Source: Paraphysomonas bandaiensis (Eukaryota; Chrysophyceae). From it: a DNA stretch of 64,000 bases. The DNA lies in contig CBFFRP010000290.1 in NCBI GenBank assembly GCA_965644295.1, forward strand, positions 43,121 through 107,120, written 5' to 3'. The translations under genes were made by a program, and so were the position numbers. The notes under the pieces are model-generated. The model worked only from the letters and a program-made list of their open reading frames with translations. It was not told the DNA's origin and made no database searches. This document shows positions 14,201 through 25,255 of this stretch, one piece after another; position 1 is the stretch's first letter; every line of letters begins with the position of its first letter.

Positions 14201-14462
14201 ACATACATACATACACCCCCACACCCCAGTATCTTCCGTGTATGTATGTATGTATGTACATATTCGTAGAGGTAGGTAGGTACGTATATTCAGGTATTCT
14301 TATTGTAGTGTTGTAGTGTATCACTACATGCTCAAGGTGTCGTAGTTGAGAAGGAGTAAGTTCAGTCGTCAGGAAGAGTCGCATGTCCTGTGAGTGTGAC
14401 ATACTGTATATGCATATATAACATCACTGCTCAGCATTCAGTCTACACACCAAATCTCTCAC

Positions 14463-15255
14463 ATGTCAAGTTTTGGTTCTCGTACATCAACAGGTTCAAA
14501 AGTTGTTCTGAATGTGTATGATCTCGGCCCGTACAATGACATGCTGTATCAATGGGGTATGGGGACATACCATAGTGGTGTACACGTAAACGGAAGAGAG
14601 TTTACATTTGCAGAGGGGGCTGGAGTTTTCTCACATGAGCCAAAGGATGTACCAGGAGATGCTCGTTTCAGAGAGGCCATAGAGTTGGGATCGTTCAGCG
14701 GCTCGTTGAGTGAATTTGATGGCATATTAGACGAACTCAGAAGCCAATTCGCCGGAAACTCATATAATGTATTGACCAAAAACTGTAACCACTTTGCCGA
14801 AGCTTTTGTGTTAAAACTATTGAATAAACCTATCCCAGGTTATGTTAATCGTTTAGCTACTCTGGGTGGAATGGTCAGTTGTCTGTTTCCCCCATCTATG
14901 TTAGGAAACGCCCCTGTGAACCAGCAAAAGAGCACAGACTTATCTGGTGGTAATGCGTATCAAGTTATTGCACCAAGAAATAAGGTCCCATCTAATCAGC
15001 CTACTCCCGCCCCATTACAAGCTTTCGCTGGATCTGGGCGAGTGCTCGGTATGTTTATACTCAGCATTCTACATACCTGACTTTTCTTATAATGAAGGAT
15101 CATCAAGTGGCACTTCATCGACATCTGAAAATCTTGGTCTCAATGTATGTGATTGACATGTCTGTAAAATTAATGTTATTTCTATGTTCTAGGATCGGCG
15201 GGAAAGAGCAAGAGCTGCCGCTTTGAAACGGTTTGAAGGAAATGCATCCACATAG
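14463..15255 (+). CDS. DESI2: PPPDE-family deSUMOylating isopeptidase 2-like protease
   Basis: Three exons (14463-15048, 15098-15144, 15193-15255) give about 231 residues. The PPPDE fold covers roughly residues 12-140. The catalytic pair is visible as His37 in GTYHSGV and Cys108 in KNCNHFAEAF, with HVNGREFTFAEGAG between them and NRLATLGG after. Members are cysteine peptidases reported to remove SUMO or ubiquitin. The C-terminal tail is low-complexity and ends in a charged helix (DRRERARAAALKRFEG) supplied by the last two small exons. The donor at 15145 (GTATGT) was chosen because it keeps phase 0 into that helix. Upstream is a truncated recombinase-element end, so its promoter is close to mobile DNA. 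Confidence 0.9.
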
Positions 15256-15900
15256 CCACGAAGTTATTGTATTTTGTGGTTGTGTGTGTATTGTAATATA
15301 TTGAATCTCTTGCAAGTATGTTATGGGGTTTGTGTATCATATAGTATGAGGTCTATGCATACGTAGTTCACAGCACTACATTAATATCGACTTTCAAATA
15401 TGTTGAATTGATTTCATCACAATATACTAGGAATTACAACACTTGTTAGCGCATTATTAAACATGTTAAGAACAATTATTATTGCAATTTCAGTAGGGGC
15501 TCAGAGTTGAAATAAATCCTTATTCTAATGTTGCTTGATAACTGCGATGTCTTATTACTAGTCAAATTCTAATCACTTGAGCAACTTGTTCTTTACCTAC
15601 AATCATAATCTTAATAGCAGGGCCTGGTAACCATTAATGAGCCATTAATGGTAGTCCAGTTCCCGGCAATTATAATTATAATGATGGTATTAAGTTAATA
15701 TCTGTAATAATAACTCTCTTATATATACAGTGTACAGTGTACAGCACCAAGATCTTTGCGCTACATAACAGAGTTTCCACGTTTACTAAATTTAATGGGA
15801 GCTGTACCACCTGTTAGGTTGTCTGTCAGCATAATTACGAAATCAGTTATATGCACAAAAAATTGTACTTCCGGAAAGACCAAATACTACTCCTCGTCAA
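15256..15900. other. Intergenic region with one copy of the GGGCCTGGTAACC repeat
   Basis: AT-rich DNA between convergent DESI2 and the PPC gene. At about 15619-15690 it contains GGGCCTGGTAACCATTAATG followed by AGTCCAGTTCCCGGCAATTATAAT, a member of the palindromic family seen at 22346-23312. No gene seen. Confidence 0.7.
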
Positions 15901-16505
15901 CTATAATTCCACAGTCTCAGCATTTCGTGCACGAATTAACAATTCTTTAAATCCTGTAGTATTATCATATTCTCGAACAAATTGAAGCAAAGGTTGCTCA
16001 AGAATAACTATTTCTGCAGTAGTATGAATAACACATCCGTGCAACACGTGACCCCCTTTGCAGTCTCCTTTTTCGTCACAAACCGTCATATGCAAATGCG
16101 TATTAAAAACATCACTGCTACCATCAGAACCACCATATGATAGGGTTCCTGTAAGACTTGTGATTTCAAAGTTTCTATCTTGCATATTCAATACTTCCAT
16201 TGAGTTCGACTTCACGCTTGTAGCTAATCGCAACGCAACACTGCTCAGTGATCCAACGCACGATACAACGGCACCGGCTCTAATGCTGTAGGATTTCGTG
16301 AGTAACTCCAATTCCCTCTGTGGTTAAATTAATGCCAAAATGAATTGAATTAAGTAACTACCCTCATATCTTGGCCAGGTCGTAATCTCACACTTACAGT
16401 ATACACTGAGCTCGATACACCTGTATCATGAGTCCCTTGTGTTGGTGAGGCATCAACTGACCATCCCAAGCATACTAAAATCAATACAATAGAGCTGAGC
16501 TGCAT
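15901..16505 (-). CDS. Secreted or lumenal PPC-domain (DUF296) protein
   Basis: Two exons (16505-16362 and 16317-15901) encode about 186 residues. It starts with a hydrophobic signal-like segment (MQLSSIVLILVCLGWSVDA), then VYTVSVRLRPGQDMR joined across the intron to RELELLTKSYSIRAGAVVSCVGSLSS. The body then shows FEITSLTGTLSYGG, the HLHMTV segment, and GGHVLHGCVIHTTAEIVI. This is the PPC fold found in plant AHL DNA-binding proteins and in free-standing bacterial proteins, where the HxH and GGH histidines can bind metal. Fusion to a signal sequence is odd for a family usually nuclear or cytosolic. It diverges from BOLA2. Function is unknown. Confidence 0.8.
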
Positions 16506-16847
16506 CGATGCCAATACATAAAGGTAGCACACTCCTACTTGCAAAGTGCTGCAATAAGAAAGAGAAGAGTACGTGATAGTATAGTATGGTGTGGATACCA
16601 CACAGCCATGTCCACTACGCACCCCTGCTGTACATATATACAGTACTGTACATATAGGTACAACAGTGCACACGTACACACCTTCATACACTCTATATAG
16701 AGCAGTACACGGGTACATGTATACTCACATGGAGGTGTAGGAGAGTACGTACACATTCTTATATAGCTAGCAGCGCCCCTGATAGAAGTCCAGAGGACAT
16801 CCATACATTAGAGATTGTTGATCGAATAAGTGCTATAACTCACAGCA
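16506..16847. promoter_or_regulatory. Shared upstream region of the PPC gene and BOLA2
   Basis: This 342-bp gap separates two divergent genes, so it must hold both promoters. It is rich in GTAC and TGTACATATA palindromes (for example TACAGTACTGTACATATA near 16640). I cannot identify a specific factor site. Confidence 0.4.
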
Positions 16848-17224
16848 ATGGATATTGTTACATCTGACCAACTGAAAGAGAGGATCGAGGAAGCCTTGGA
16901 TCCTATCTTTGTGAGTGTGGAGGACGTGTCTGACGGCTGCGGTCAAAAGTTTGAGATTGTAGTAGCTAGTGGGTGTGTAGACCACCTTAACACCTTGTAT
17001 TTTGCTTATTAATATTCATTACGTGTAGACAATTTGCAGGAGTTGCAATGCTCGCTCAGCATAGACTCGTGAACAAGGTATATATTCATACGTATATTGA
17101 ACGGTTTAAATGGTATACTGTGCAACAGGCAATAGAGGAATATCGTGATAGAATTCATGCATTGTCATTGAAAACAATGACCCCAGAGAAGTGGGAGAAA
17201 CAGAAGAGCAATATTGATTCCTAG
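16848..17224 (+). CDS. BOLA2: BolA-like protein 2
   Basis: Three small exons (16848-16972, 17029-17077, 17129-17224) join to 89 residues. They read MDIVTSDQLKERIEEAL, VSVEDVSDGCGQKFEIVV, FAGVAMLAQHRLVNK and HALSLKTMTPEKWEKQ. The Cys in the DGCG loop and the His in HRLVN sit where BolA2 proteins bind the [2Fe-2S] cluster shared with monothiol glutaredoxins, in cytosolic iron-sulfur trafficking. Phases at both introns agree exactly with the family sequence. The exons are too short to stand out as ORFs. No mitochondrial presequence, consistent with the cytosolic BOLA2 class. Confidence 0.92.
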
Positions 17225-17640
17225 ATCCGCTGCATTCTTGAGCTGTGTTGTGTTAAGCAAGAGAAGATGAGGTAGAACACTTGCAAAGTATACGCAACGC
17301 GTAAATATAAATTTGTTTATTTTTTTGTCCTCTCTGTTCGCTCAATATCTGTATGGATTCGGATGTTTACATTACAGCTGCAATACATTGACTAGTATAG
17401 ACCCAGTATATAAATTTGCTGCTATGAAGACGGCCGGAAAACAGTATTTTGCAATGTGTACCATCAATCCTAGCTACGTAGTACTTGAACCTATTTCGAA
17501 TATGTAATACATCAAGCTAATTTCATCTAGAAACGTTCATACTTCTTGTACTAAAGGCTTCGTTTCTGAAACTTTGTACGACCATGGATAAAGGGTACGT
17601 ATATTATATGCTGCATATATATTATATATTTAATATACGT
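17225..17640. other. Intergenic, no gene seen
   Basis: AT-rich DNA after BOLA2. The 64-codon ORF at 17313-17507 has no recognisable motif. Confidence 0.5.
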
Positions 17641-18500
17641 ATACCCATTTTGTCTCAAAAAAATGTTTTGATCGGAATTGGGTTCAACAGAACGCTCATA
17701 CTAGCACCAGGTAAATATAGAAATTAAACATTTATATTTGGTTTGAAGAAAACTCGCTTCTACGTTGATTATGATAATGACTTTGATTCGTATGTAATTC
17801 ATTATTCATTATATTACACAATTGTGAAATAAACACAACAATGAGTCAACTTTCAAAAGCAGATCATCATACACTCCAAGCTATATTTCATCCTTAGCCT
17901 GATGTAGAAGATCATCATGTTTACATTGTAAGCAATCTATTTTCATTACCTGACCTGATCTTCATCGCCAGGACTTCGAAACAACTTCGGGAATATTACT
18001 GGTGGAGAATATTAAGGAGATGAAGATGATTAGGAGTACTGGCACCCAATCTATTCCGGTTTCGGGCCACGACGTGCGTATCATATCATACACAATACAC
18101 ACAGCATTTGAGTTAGTTGCACTAGCAAGGGTTACGTGATGTATCTCAATGTGATGATGATGCCCGCAACATAAAAGAGCCTTGCGTGACTACAACTTTT
18201 TACATTCATCATCACATTTACATACAAATTTCAATACCTCACAGTTGCTATACACATAAGAATCGTTCTGTGGTAGGAGTACATTTGTTGTAGCCAGTAG
18301 CCATTATTTTAATTGCCATTCTTTAAGCTTATATATAGATCCCATTAATATTTTATTTTTTCTTAATGTTAATCAGGGAAACTCTATTTCCTCATACAGC
18401 AAGCCAGCTACAAATAGATACATTAAAAATGCTAGATTAAAAAAATAGTCATGAAGATAATCTACAATTTAACCTGGGGATAAGGAGTACTTTCATCCAA
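17641..18500. repeat. Dispersed ~0.8-kb repeat, copy 1
   Basis: It shares several diverged blocks in the same order with 21590-22335: CCATTTTG-CTCAAAAAAA, AACGCTCATA-AGCACC-GG-AAATATAG, AATGAGTCAACT, GGACTTCGAAACAACTTC, ACATTCATCATCACA-TTA, TGTGGTAGGAGTACATTTG and GGGATAAGGAGTA. A shorter copy of the first part lies at 50785-50900 and 56586-56700. No coding potential is visible, so it may be a non-autonomous element. The following DNA to 18787 is AT-rich with no gene seen. Confidence 0.75.
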
Positions 18501-18787
18501 AATTTTTAGCGCAGAATGATGTAGCCTCCTTATTACTTGTGGATAGCTAGCTATACCTTCAAGATTACTTAACACTTTTCATTCATTTTAGAGACCAATC
18601 AAATCGTATAACCACTAGTCAGACAAAAGTATGCGCAGCAAGCGTATTAAGTTATAATAAACATTATTATTATGCGGTAAGATTGATTTCGTTTCGAGAA
18701 TATTAAATATGGTAATAAAATAATTATAATGTCATAAATCAAATTATGTAGCCAATAGAGCAGCGAGAAAATAAGAGCAGAACGGAA

Positions 18788-20785
18788 TTAGTCAATCTCC
18801 TCAATCTTAGGCCCGTCATCTCCTCCTCCAGACGGTGGTGCCCCTCCAGCGCCGCCAGGCATTCCTCCACCAGGGAACCCACCAGGCATTCCTCCACCTG
18901 GCATACCGCCTGGCATACCTCCAGGCATACCACCCTCTCCGCCACCAGAGAGATTCTGAAGGATGGGGAGGACTACAGATTCCAATGATTTCTGCTTGGC
19001 TTCATATTCTTCCTTCTCGGCGTTCTGGTTGTTATCCAGCCACTGTGTGGTTTCAGTAATGGCGGCCTCGACTTTCGCCTTGTCGTCTGCAGAAATCTTG
19101 TCGGCCATCTTCTCATCATTCATTGTGTTTCGCATCTGGTAAGCATAATTTTCGAGAGAATTCTTGGCCTCTATGCGTGCACGATTAGCTTCGTCCTCTG
19201 CCTTATATCTTTCAGCCTCTTGCACTAAGCGCTCAATCTCCTCAGCGCTCATGCGACCTTTGTCGTTCTTGATAGTGATCTTCTGTTCCTTCCCTGTCGA
19301 TTTCTCAGCAGCGGATACGTTTAAGATACCGTTAGCATCGATGTCAAAAGTAACATCAATCTGGGGAACACCACGAGGCATGGGAGGGATTCCCTCAAGT
19401 TGAAACTTCCCAAGAATGTTGTTATCCTTGGTCATGGCACGCTCTCCCTCGAACACTTGGATGAGCACGCCGGGCTGGTTGTCAGCGTAAGTGGAAAACG
19501 TTTGGGACTTCTTGGCAGGAACAGTGGTGTTTCTTTTAATGAGTGCAGTCATGACACCACCAGCAGTCTCTATACCAAGAGAAAGAGGTGTTACGTCTAG
19601 GAGTAGAAGATCCTGGAGTTTCTCAGATTGGTCGGCGCCGGAGAGAATGGCGGCCTGCACAGTGGCACCGTATGCAACAGCCTCATCAGGATTAATAGAC
19701 TTGTTCAGTTCCTTGCCATTGAAGAAATCACTGAGCATCTCCTGAATCTTAGGGATACGGGTGGACCCTCCAACCAACACGATTTCATGTACCTGTGATT
19801 TTGATAGTTTGGAGTCCTTCAACACTTTCTCAACAGGGTCCATGCACTTACGGAAGTAGTCCATATTCATGTCCTCGAATCTTGCACGAGTGATAACAGA
19901 GTTGAAATCTACACCTTCGAAGAGAGAATCGATCTCAATATGAGCCTGAGTGGATGAGGAGAGAGTACGCTTGGCACGTTCACAAGCAGTACGCAAACGA
20001 CGCAGAGCACGTTGGTTGTCACCGATATCTTTGCGGAACTTGCGCTTGAACTCTTGCACGAAATATTCGACCATGCGATTATCAAAGTCTTCCCCACCCA
20101 AGTGAGTGTCTCCTGCAGTGGCTTTGACCTCAAAGATACCCTCCTCAATAGTCAGAAGAGACACATCAAAAGTACCTCCACCCAAATCAAAGATTAGAAC
20201 ATTCTTCTCAGTGCCTTTTTTATCCAGACCATACGCAATTGCAGCGGCGGTGGGTTCGTTGATAATACGCATCACATTTAGTCCTGAAATAACTCCAGCA
20301 TCCTTGGTAGCTTGCCTTTGAGAATCATTGAAGTATGCCGGCACAGTAATAACAGCGTTCTTGACTTCACGTCCGAGGTAAGCTTCCGCAATTTCTTTCA
20401 TCTTAACAAGAACCATGGATGATATTTCCTCCGCGGCAAATTGCTTTACTTCTCCCTTGAAAGTAACTTGGATAAGGGGTTTGTTGCTGGGCCCATCCAT
20501 CACTTTAAAAGGCCAGTGCTTTAAGTCATTCTGAACCACAGAGTCACCGAATCTTCTGCCAATCAACCGCTTCGCATCAAACACAGTGTTCGCAGCATTC
20601 ATTGCCACTTGGTTCTTGGCTGCATCACCGATAAGCCTCTCAGTCTCATTGAAAGCGACATAAGAGGGGGTGGTTCTGTTGCCCTGGTCATTGGCAATGA
20701 TCTCCACTCTATCATTCTGCCATACACCCACACAAGAATAAGTGGTACCGAGATCAATTCCAACTGAAGCTCCTTCTACTGCCAT
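18788..20785 (-). CDS. HSP70: Cytosolic HSP70 chaperone
   Basis: A single intronless ORF of 665 residues. The ATPase domain starts [14 protein letters not shown], with [43 protein letters not shown] and [11 protein letters not shown]. The substrate-binding domain has [31 protein letters not shown] and [23 protein letters not shown]. The tail has a lid domain, GGMP repeats, then the cytosolic end motif as EEID. It refolds and escorts client proteins with J-proteins and nucleotide exchange factors, and the tail binds TPR co-chaperones. The usual tail is EEVD, so Ile at the third position is a mild variant. Sequence style ([20 protein letters not shown]) is stramenopile-like to my eye. Lack of introns in an intron-rich neighbourhood is common for stress-induced HSP70 genes. 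Confidence 0.98.
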   Translation of the reverse strand: MAVEGASVGIDLGTTYSCVGVWQNDRVEIIANDQGNRTTPSYVAFNETERLIGDAAKNQVAMNAANTVFDAKRLIGRRFGDSVVQNDLKHWPFKVMDGPSNKPLIQVTFKGEVKQFAAEEISSMVLVKMKEIAEAYLGREVKNAVITVPAYFNDSQRQATKDAGVISGLNVMRIINEPTAAAIAYGLDKKGTEKNVLIFDLGGGTFDVSLLTIEEGIFEVKATAGDTHLGGEDFDNRMVEYFVQEFKRKFRKDIGDNQRALRRLRTACERAKRTLSSSTQAHIEIDSLFEGVDFNSVITRARFEDMNMDYFRKCMDPVEKVLKDSKLSKSQVHEIVLVGGSTRIPKIQEMLSDFFNGKELNKSINPDEAVAYGATVQAAILSGADQSEKLQDLLLLDVTPLSLGIETAGGVMTALIKRNTTVPAKKSQTFSTYADNQPGVLIQVFEGERAMTKDNNILGKFQLEGIPPMPRGVPQIDVTFDIDANGILNVSAAEKSTGKEQKITIKNDKGRMSAEEIERLVQEAERYKAEDEANRARIEAKNSLENYAYQMRNTMNDEKMADKISADDKAKVEAAITETTQWLDNNQNAEKEEYEAKQKSLESVVLPILQNLSGGGEGGMPGGMPGGMPGGGMPGGFPGGGMPGGAGGAPPSGGGDDGPKIEEID

Positions 20786-21589
20786 GTTTTAAAGGTGTTA
20801 AGTATATTTCGCTTGTAATGTCTTGTCGTTTACTGTAATAGTGATTGTTGTGATATTATGATACTGCGAGGAGATCATGGATACATGCACTTATCTCACC
20901 ACATCATCAACCGAATGTTCTTCAATCCTGATGTCCAATCACATCCATCCTTCACAGCACTTTCGAAGCTTCCGGAAACATGAGGGTATTCTCATGTATA
21001 CCATTGTATATATGCAATACACTATGACATCACCAGCAGCAGCTCGGCAGTCATTGGAGCAATAGGCATCATGATGAAGCAAAGATCTTAACCAGCACCA
21101 TTGCAGTTCAACTCCACCAAACGAGTAGGGCTGAGCAATCATCCGTTGAATGTTATTGTGATTAAAGTTCAATGATCATGTATGGTATCGTCGCATCGTT
21201 GTGATTGTGATTGAAGGTGGAGAACGAGCTGTAGGATCTGTAGGGAGCGTGGTGCACATGTTATGTGTATGCATCGTTGTTATCACGTAGATGTAATAGT
21301 AGCTGTATCGTGATGAACGCATTCAGAGAAATCATTTGTTGATAGTTACAAAGTATTATTCTGTTTTAGTGATAATCACAAGTTGCTCCCATGGCAATGG
21401 AACTCTGTATTGCGATACTGTTCTTCCAGTTGCAACATCAACAATAATAATATTATCACTCAGTCTCGATTAGCTTTCATAAACAGTTTTATGTTAAGTC
21501 GCACATATGTATTCGAACATTTAATAGCGAGTGGTTGGTTATTACTATAATTTTCTAACTAGAAGATTTTGTGTGCTCCTATTTACCAT
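20786..21589. other. HSP70 upstream region, otherwise empty
   Basis: The first few hundred bases must hold the HSP70 promoter. I could not pick out a convincing heat-shock element (nGAAn arrays) by eye. No gene seen. Confidence 0.4.
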
Positions 21590-22335
21590 TATCCCCATTT
21601 TGACTCAAAAAAAGCTTGTGTTTGACCTGATTTTGTCTCACCAGAGCGCTCATATCAGCACTGGGCAAATATAGACATTCAACTTTAATATTCTGTTTAA
21701 CAAAAGCTACTTCTATCTTAATTAAGATAGTGACAGTCATATGTAGGTAAGTATGTATGTATGCAGTACACAATTATAGAGAAACCACAATCATGAGTCA
21801 ACTATACATAGTGAGGTCAGTGCAAGTGATCTGTCTTTATATCCAGGACTTCGAAACAACTTCAAGAATATTTCAGGAGAGTTTAATTGTCATATCTGCA
21901 GTGGCACCCAGTTCGTTTTTCTCAGGATATTGTGTGCCTCATATCATTCGATGAGTTGCACTCTCAGAGGTTAGCCCTATTGCATATAAATGTAATCATC
22001 ATGCTAATTAAGGCAACAAGAAGCCCCTCTTGCGCCTACAACTGTTCACATTCATCATCACACTTATGGTCATATTTCAACACCTCGCAGTTTCTATTCC
22101 CACAGTATTCGTTTGTGGTAGGAGTACATTTGTTGTAGCTGTTATAGAAACTTGGGGTACTATTGCTACTCCCTAAGCATACAGTATACATGTTATTGAT
22201 TTGAAACTATATAAGTTCTTATTTGTGTTCTTTCGTAATACAGCAAGCATGCTACAAATAGATATACAATCTAATATTAAGTTTTCAACATCATGAGGAC
22301 AAGCTACAACTTAACCTAGGGATAAGGAGTATCGC
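21590..22335. repeat. Dispersed ~0.8-kb repeat, copy 2
   Basis: Diverged partner of 17641-18500, same orientation and block order. It is immediately followed by the palindromic repeat cluster that begins at 22346. Confidence 0.75.
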
Positions 22336-22345
22336 CCTTTGTCTA

Positions 22346-22600
22346 AATTAGGGCCTGGTAACCATTAATGACCCTTTAATGGTAGTCTAGTTCCCGGAAA
22401 TTATAATGGCATTAATGAAAAATATCCCGGCATTCTACTAACTTAAAGTAGATAGCACCACTCATATAATAGATCAGGGCCTGGTAACAATTAATGGTAA
22501 TGCAATTATAATTGCCGGGACATTTTTAATTAATGCCATTTTAATTGCGGGGAACTGGACTACCATTAATGGCATCCCATTAATGACCTGTACTGCTATA
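22346..22600. repeat. Palindromic GGGCCTGGTAACC repeat pair (inverted)
   Basis: Two copies face each other: 22346-22436 reads GGGCCTGGTAACCATTAATG, then AGTTCCCGG and ATCCCGGCA. 22475-22600 begins with another GGGCCTGGTAAC and holds an inverted partner, ATTGCCGGGACATTTTT and GGGGAACTGGACTACCATT. The arms could form a large foldback. No ORF. Confidence 0.8.
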
Positions 22601-23042
22601 TATAGAACTGAGTGTATTTAATATAATAGAAAATAGTATCTCCTCTCTAAACAATATTAGACAACAATGTTCATGCAACTCTACAGGCACTCTGTGGCAA
22701 CTTTGTTCACTATCTTCTGACAATATCCATAGTGTCCTGAGAATAGTGTCCTGACGATATCCATAGCAACGTACCCATATACCCAAAAACTCTAAAATAA
22801 TCATTGAAAATATGCATATTCACCTAGAAACATTCATAAAAACACTATTTTTCCCCAAAGTTTAAAGAAGCTACTGTACACAACTCTGTATTTATACCAT
22901 CCCACATCCTGCATATTAAGAGAGCGACTAGTAGTTAAAATTTGTAGTCTGATATTCAACTAAAAATTAGTAATTTAGGGAGCACAACACAATCTATTAT
23001 ATGAGTATCTATTATATGAGTGGTGCTATCTACTTTAAGTTA

Positions 23043-23312
23043 GTAGATATTAATGGCCATTAATGGCCATTATAATTGCCGGGACATTTTTCATTAATAC
23101 CATTATAATTGCCCGGAACTGGACAACCATATGGGCCATTAATGGTTATCAGGCCCTGTAATAGATAGTGTTGTGCTCCCTTAATTACCAGTTTTATAGA
23201 TAGCAGTACAGGACATTAATGGCGGTCCGATTACCGACAATTATTATTGCATTAATGAGAAATGTCGCGGCAATTATAATGGCATTACCATTAACTCTTA
23301 CCAGGCCTTGGT
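23043..23312. repeat. Further copies of the palindromic repeat (two)
   Basis: 23043-23160 is an inverted copy ending GGTTATCAGGCCCT. 23212-23312 is another copy with GGCGGTCCGATTACCGACAA and ending TACCAGGCCTTGG. Between and around them, CATTAATGGCC palindromes recur. The DNA from 23313 to 23775 holds nothing I recognise. Confidence 0.75.
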
Positions 23313-23775
23313 CTAAATTCTAAATTTAAACTACTCGGACTTTTCGCCCTAGTTTCAAAATTTGAGCGCGGGACGATATAGCCTCCTAATTGCACGTGGT
23401 TAAATCTAATTTAATGCACATTTTTTGCTGGAACGTGTCAAAATTAAGTAATTAATATTAATTCAACCACTGAGTCATGATAATGTTCAATTTCATTGCT
23501 TCTGCTGGTAGAGTTTGGTTTTAGATGTATATAATATTTAGTTATCATATCCTCTCTACCTTCGTACTGTCAAGACCACACATACGTATCAAAATACAGT
23601 GACAGGAAGTGGACATATTGGCATGTCAATCAATTTGTAAACCAGTATTACCTAGCAAGATAAATATAGCTAAATATACTGGTAGGGAATTCTACACAAT
23701 GTAGCACACAAGAATATATTCGTCAAAAATATGCACCCATGGGTATAAACACACGCATGATCCATTATACACCCT

Positions 23776-24852
23776 TCAAACCGTACTATTCTCGAGTTGT
23801 GGATTAACACTTTCAAATTCAAACTGGCCTTTTCCAACAGTATTAGGCGATGAGAATTCTCTCTCCTTGGCCATGTCGTAGTTGGACCTTCGACGAACAG
23901 CAAACATTCCACCCACAAGTAATAGTAGGCCAAAGAAGGCAGCAATTGATATACCAACAATAGCTCCAACACCAAGACCGGAAGTATCGTCATCACTCTT
24001 TTTCTTTTCATTGTTTGTAGTAGTATCGTCACCCACTACAATCACTCCTTTCATAGTTGGGTGCACAGAACAGTAGTATATGTAGGACCCTTCAGAATTA
24101 AATTGAACTATGTAATAGTTTGAACTCCCAGTCATCACATTGCTGCTTTCAAAAGTTTGATACGAGGAAAGAACAGTCGTGTCATTGGTAGATGTCACAT
24201 CATGTGGGAGTTCATCTGACCAGTTCCACATCACATAATCTCCAACAGCCACTGAAGTTTTTCCTTGGTCACCAACATCCACTCCCCAGGGTAATATTTG
24301 CATATTGGTTGGAGCAGCAGTAGGAGTAGGCGAAGGGGCTGGGCTAGGCATACCAGTAGGGGGACTACTTGTGGGTGCACTTGTGGTCGGGGAAAAACTC
24401 GGAGGAGATGATGTCGGATTCGGGGTACGTGCTACAACCTCGATTTGTCCCGTCATACTCGAGTGGACGGAGCAATCGTATGGGTAGATCCCAGCATTAT
24501 TAAATCGGACTGTATAAGAGTGTCCTTCGCCACTTTCCACCACTGAACTCGAAAAGCTATTCTCAGGGGTGGTGCCAAGCGAGCGAACACTGTGGCTCAA
24601 GTTATCAATCCAGTCCCATGTTACAGAATCTCCTTCATATATCACAGTCGTTCCTTGATTTCCGACGCTAATACCCCAATCGACTTTGGTTGTGACCGGA
24701 GTAAAGGTCGGGGAAGCTGATACCGACGGCATGGCTGAGGGAGAGGACGTTACTGGCGACAGAGTCGGTGCAGACGTCGACAAAACACACCCAATTAAAT
24801 AAAAGCAAGCACATGTAAACAGCATCTTTCCTGTTGGAAGTTGTATCATCAT
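23776..24852 (-). CDS. Type I membrane protein with two plastocyanin-like (cupredoxin) domains
   Basis: An intronless ORF of 358 residues. Residues 10-27 form a signal peptide, followed by a Ser/Thr/Pro-rich linker. Cupredoxin domain 1 spans about 56-140, with the type 1 copper ligands apparent as His87 (LSHSV), then C-S-V-H-S-S-M with Cys127, His130 and Met133. A second Pro-rich linker follows. Domain 2 spans about 185-272, with LPHDV and the matching CSVHPTM. A transmembrane helix (about 290-315, GVGAIVGISIAAFFGLLLLVGG) is followed by a short basic-then-acidic cytoplasmic tail. Both domains keep all four copper ligands, so both probably bind copper at the cell surface or in the lumen. Partner and substrate are not evident. 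It diverges from SAMHD1. Confidence 0.85.
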   Translation of the reverse strand: MMIQLPTGKMLFTCACFYLIGCVLSTSAPTLSPVTSSPSAMPSVSASPTFTPVTTKVDWGISVGNQGTTVIYEGDSVTWDWIDNLSHSVRSLGTTPENSFSSSVVESGEGHSYTVRFNNAGIYPYDCSVHSSMTGQIEVVARTPNPTSSPPSFSPTTSAPTSSPPTGMPSPAPSPTPTAAPTNMQILPWGVDVGDQGKTSVAVGDYVMWNWSDELPHDVTSTNDTTVLSSYQTFESSNVMTGSSNYYIVQFNSEGSYIYYCSVHPTMKGVIVVGDDTTTNNEKKKSDDDTSGLGVGAIVGISIAAFFGLLLLVGGMFAVRRRSNYDMAKEREFSSPNTVGKGQFEFESVNPQLENSTV

Positions 24853-25255
24853 ATCGCTGTAATAAGTATATGTAAACTAACCAGCAGATCAATACTGTTA
24901 CTGCTATACAGTTGGGGATGTTATCATCACAGTACACAACAGTACAGTTCAAATACAACCCATAGCCAGCTGTGCACTTCTACGCACTGAAGTCTATTGC
25001 TTGTATCTGCACTATCATCATCATCATCAGCAGCAGCAGCAAAATCATGTTCAAAAGATTTGTGAAACAGGAGGAGCAGCAGCTCACGTTGAGGACGTTA
25101 TTGTGGAGGTTTAAAATCGTCAGATATGCAGTAAAATACGGGCAGTATTTCGTCTATGATTTCAAATATGGTCATTTCCAATTGACTTAAGGCGACTCTT
25201 CTGTGTACTGTGATTCTCCACCTCATTCCAGAACCGTAAAGAGGATTGTGTTGAA
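24853..25255. promoter_or_regulatory. Shared upstream region of the cupredoxin gene and SAMHD1
   Basis: This 403-bp gap lies between divergent genes. A 72-codon ORF at 24972-25190 has a hydrophobic stretch but no family resemblance and probably is leader sequence. Confidence 0.4.

Noticed and set aside
24972-25190. 72-codon ORF upstream of SAMHD1
   Set aside because: Low-complexity hydrophobic stretch without conservation, in the promoter or leader of SAMHD1.
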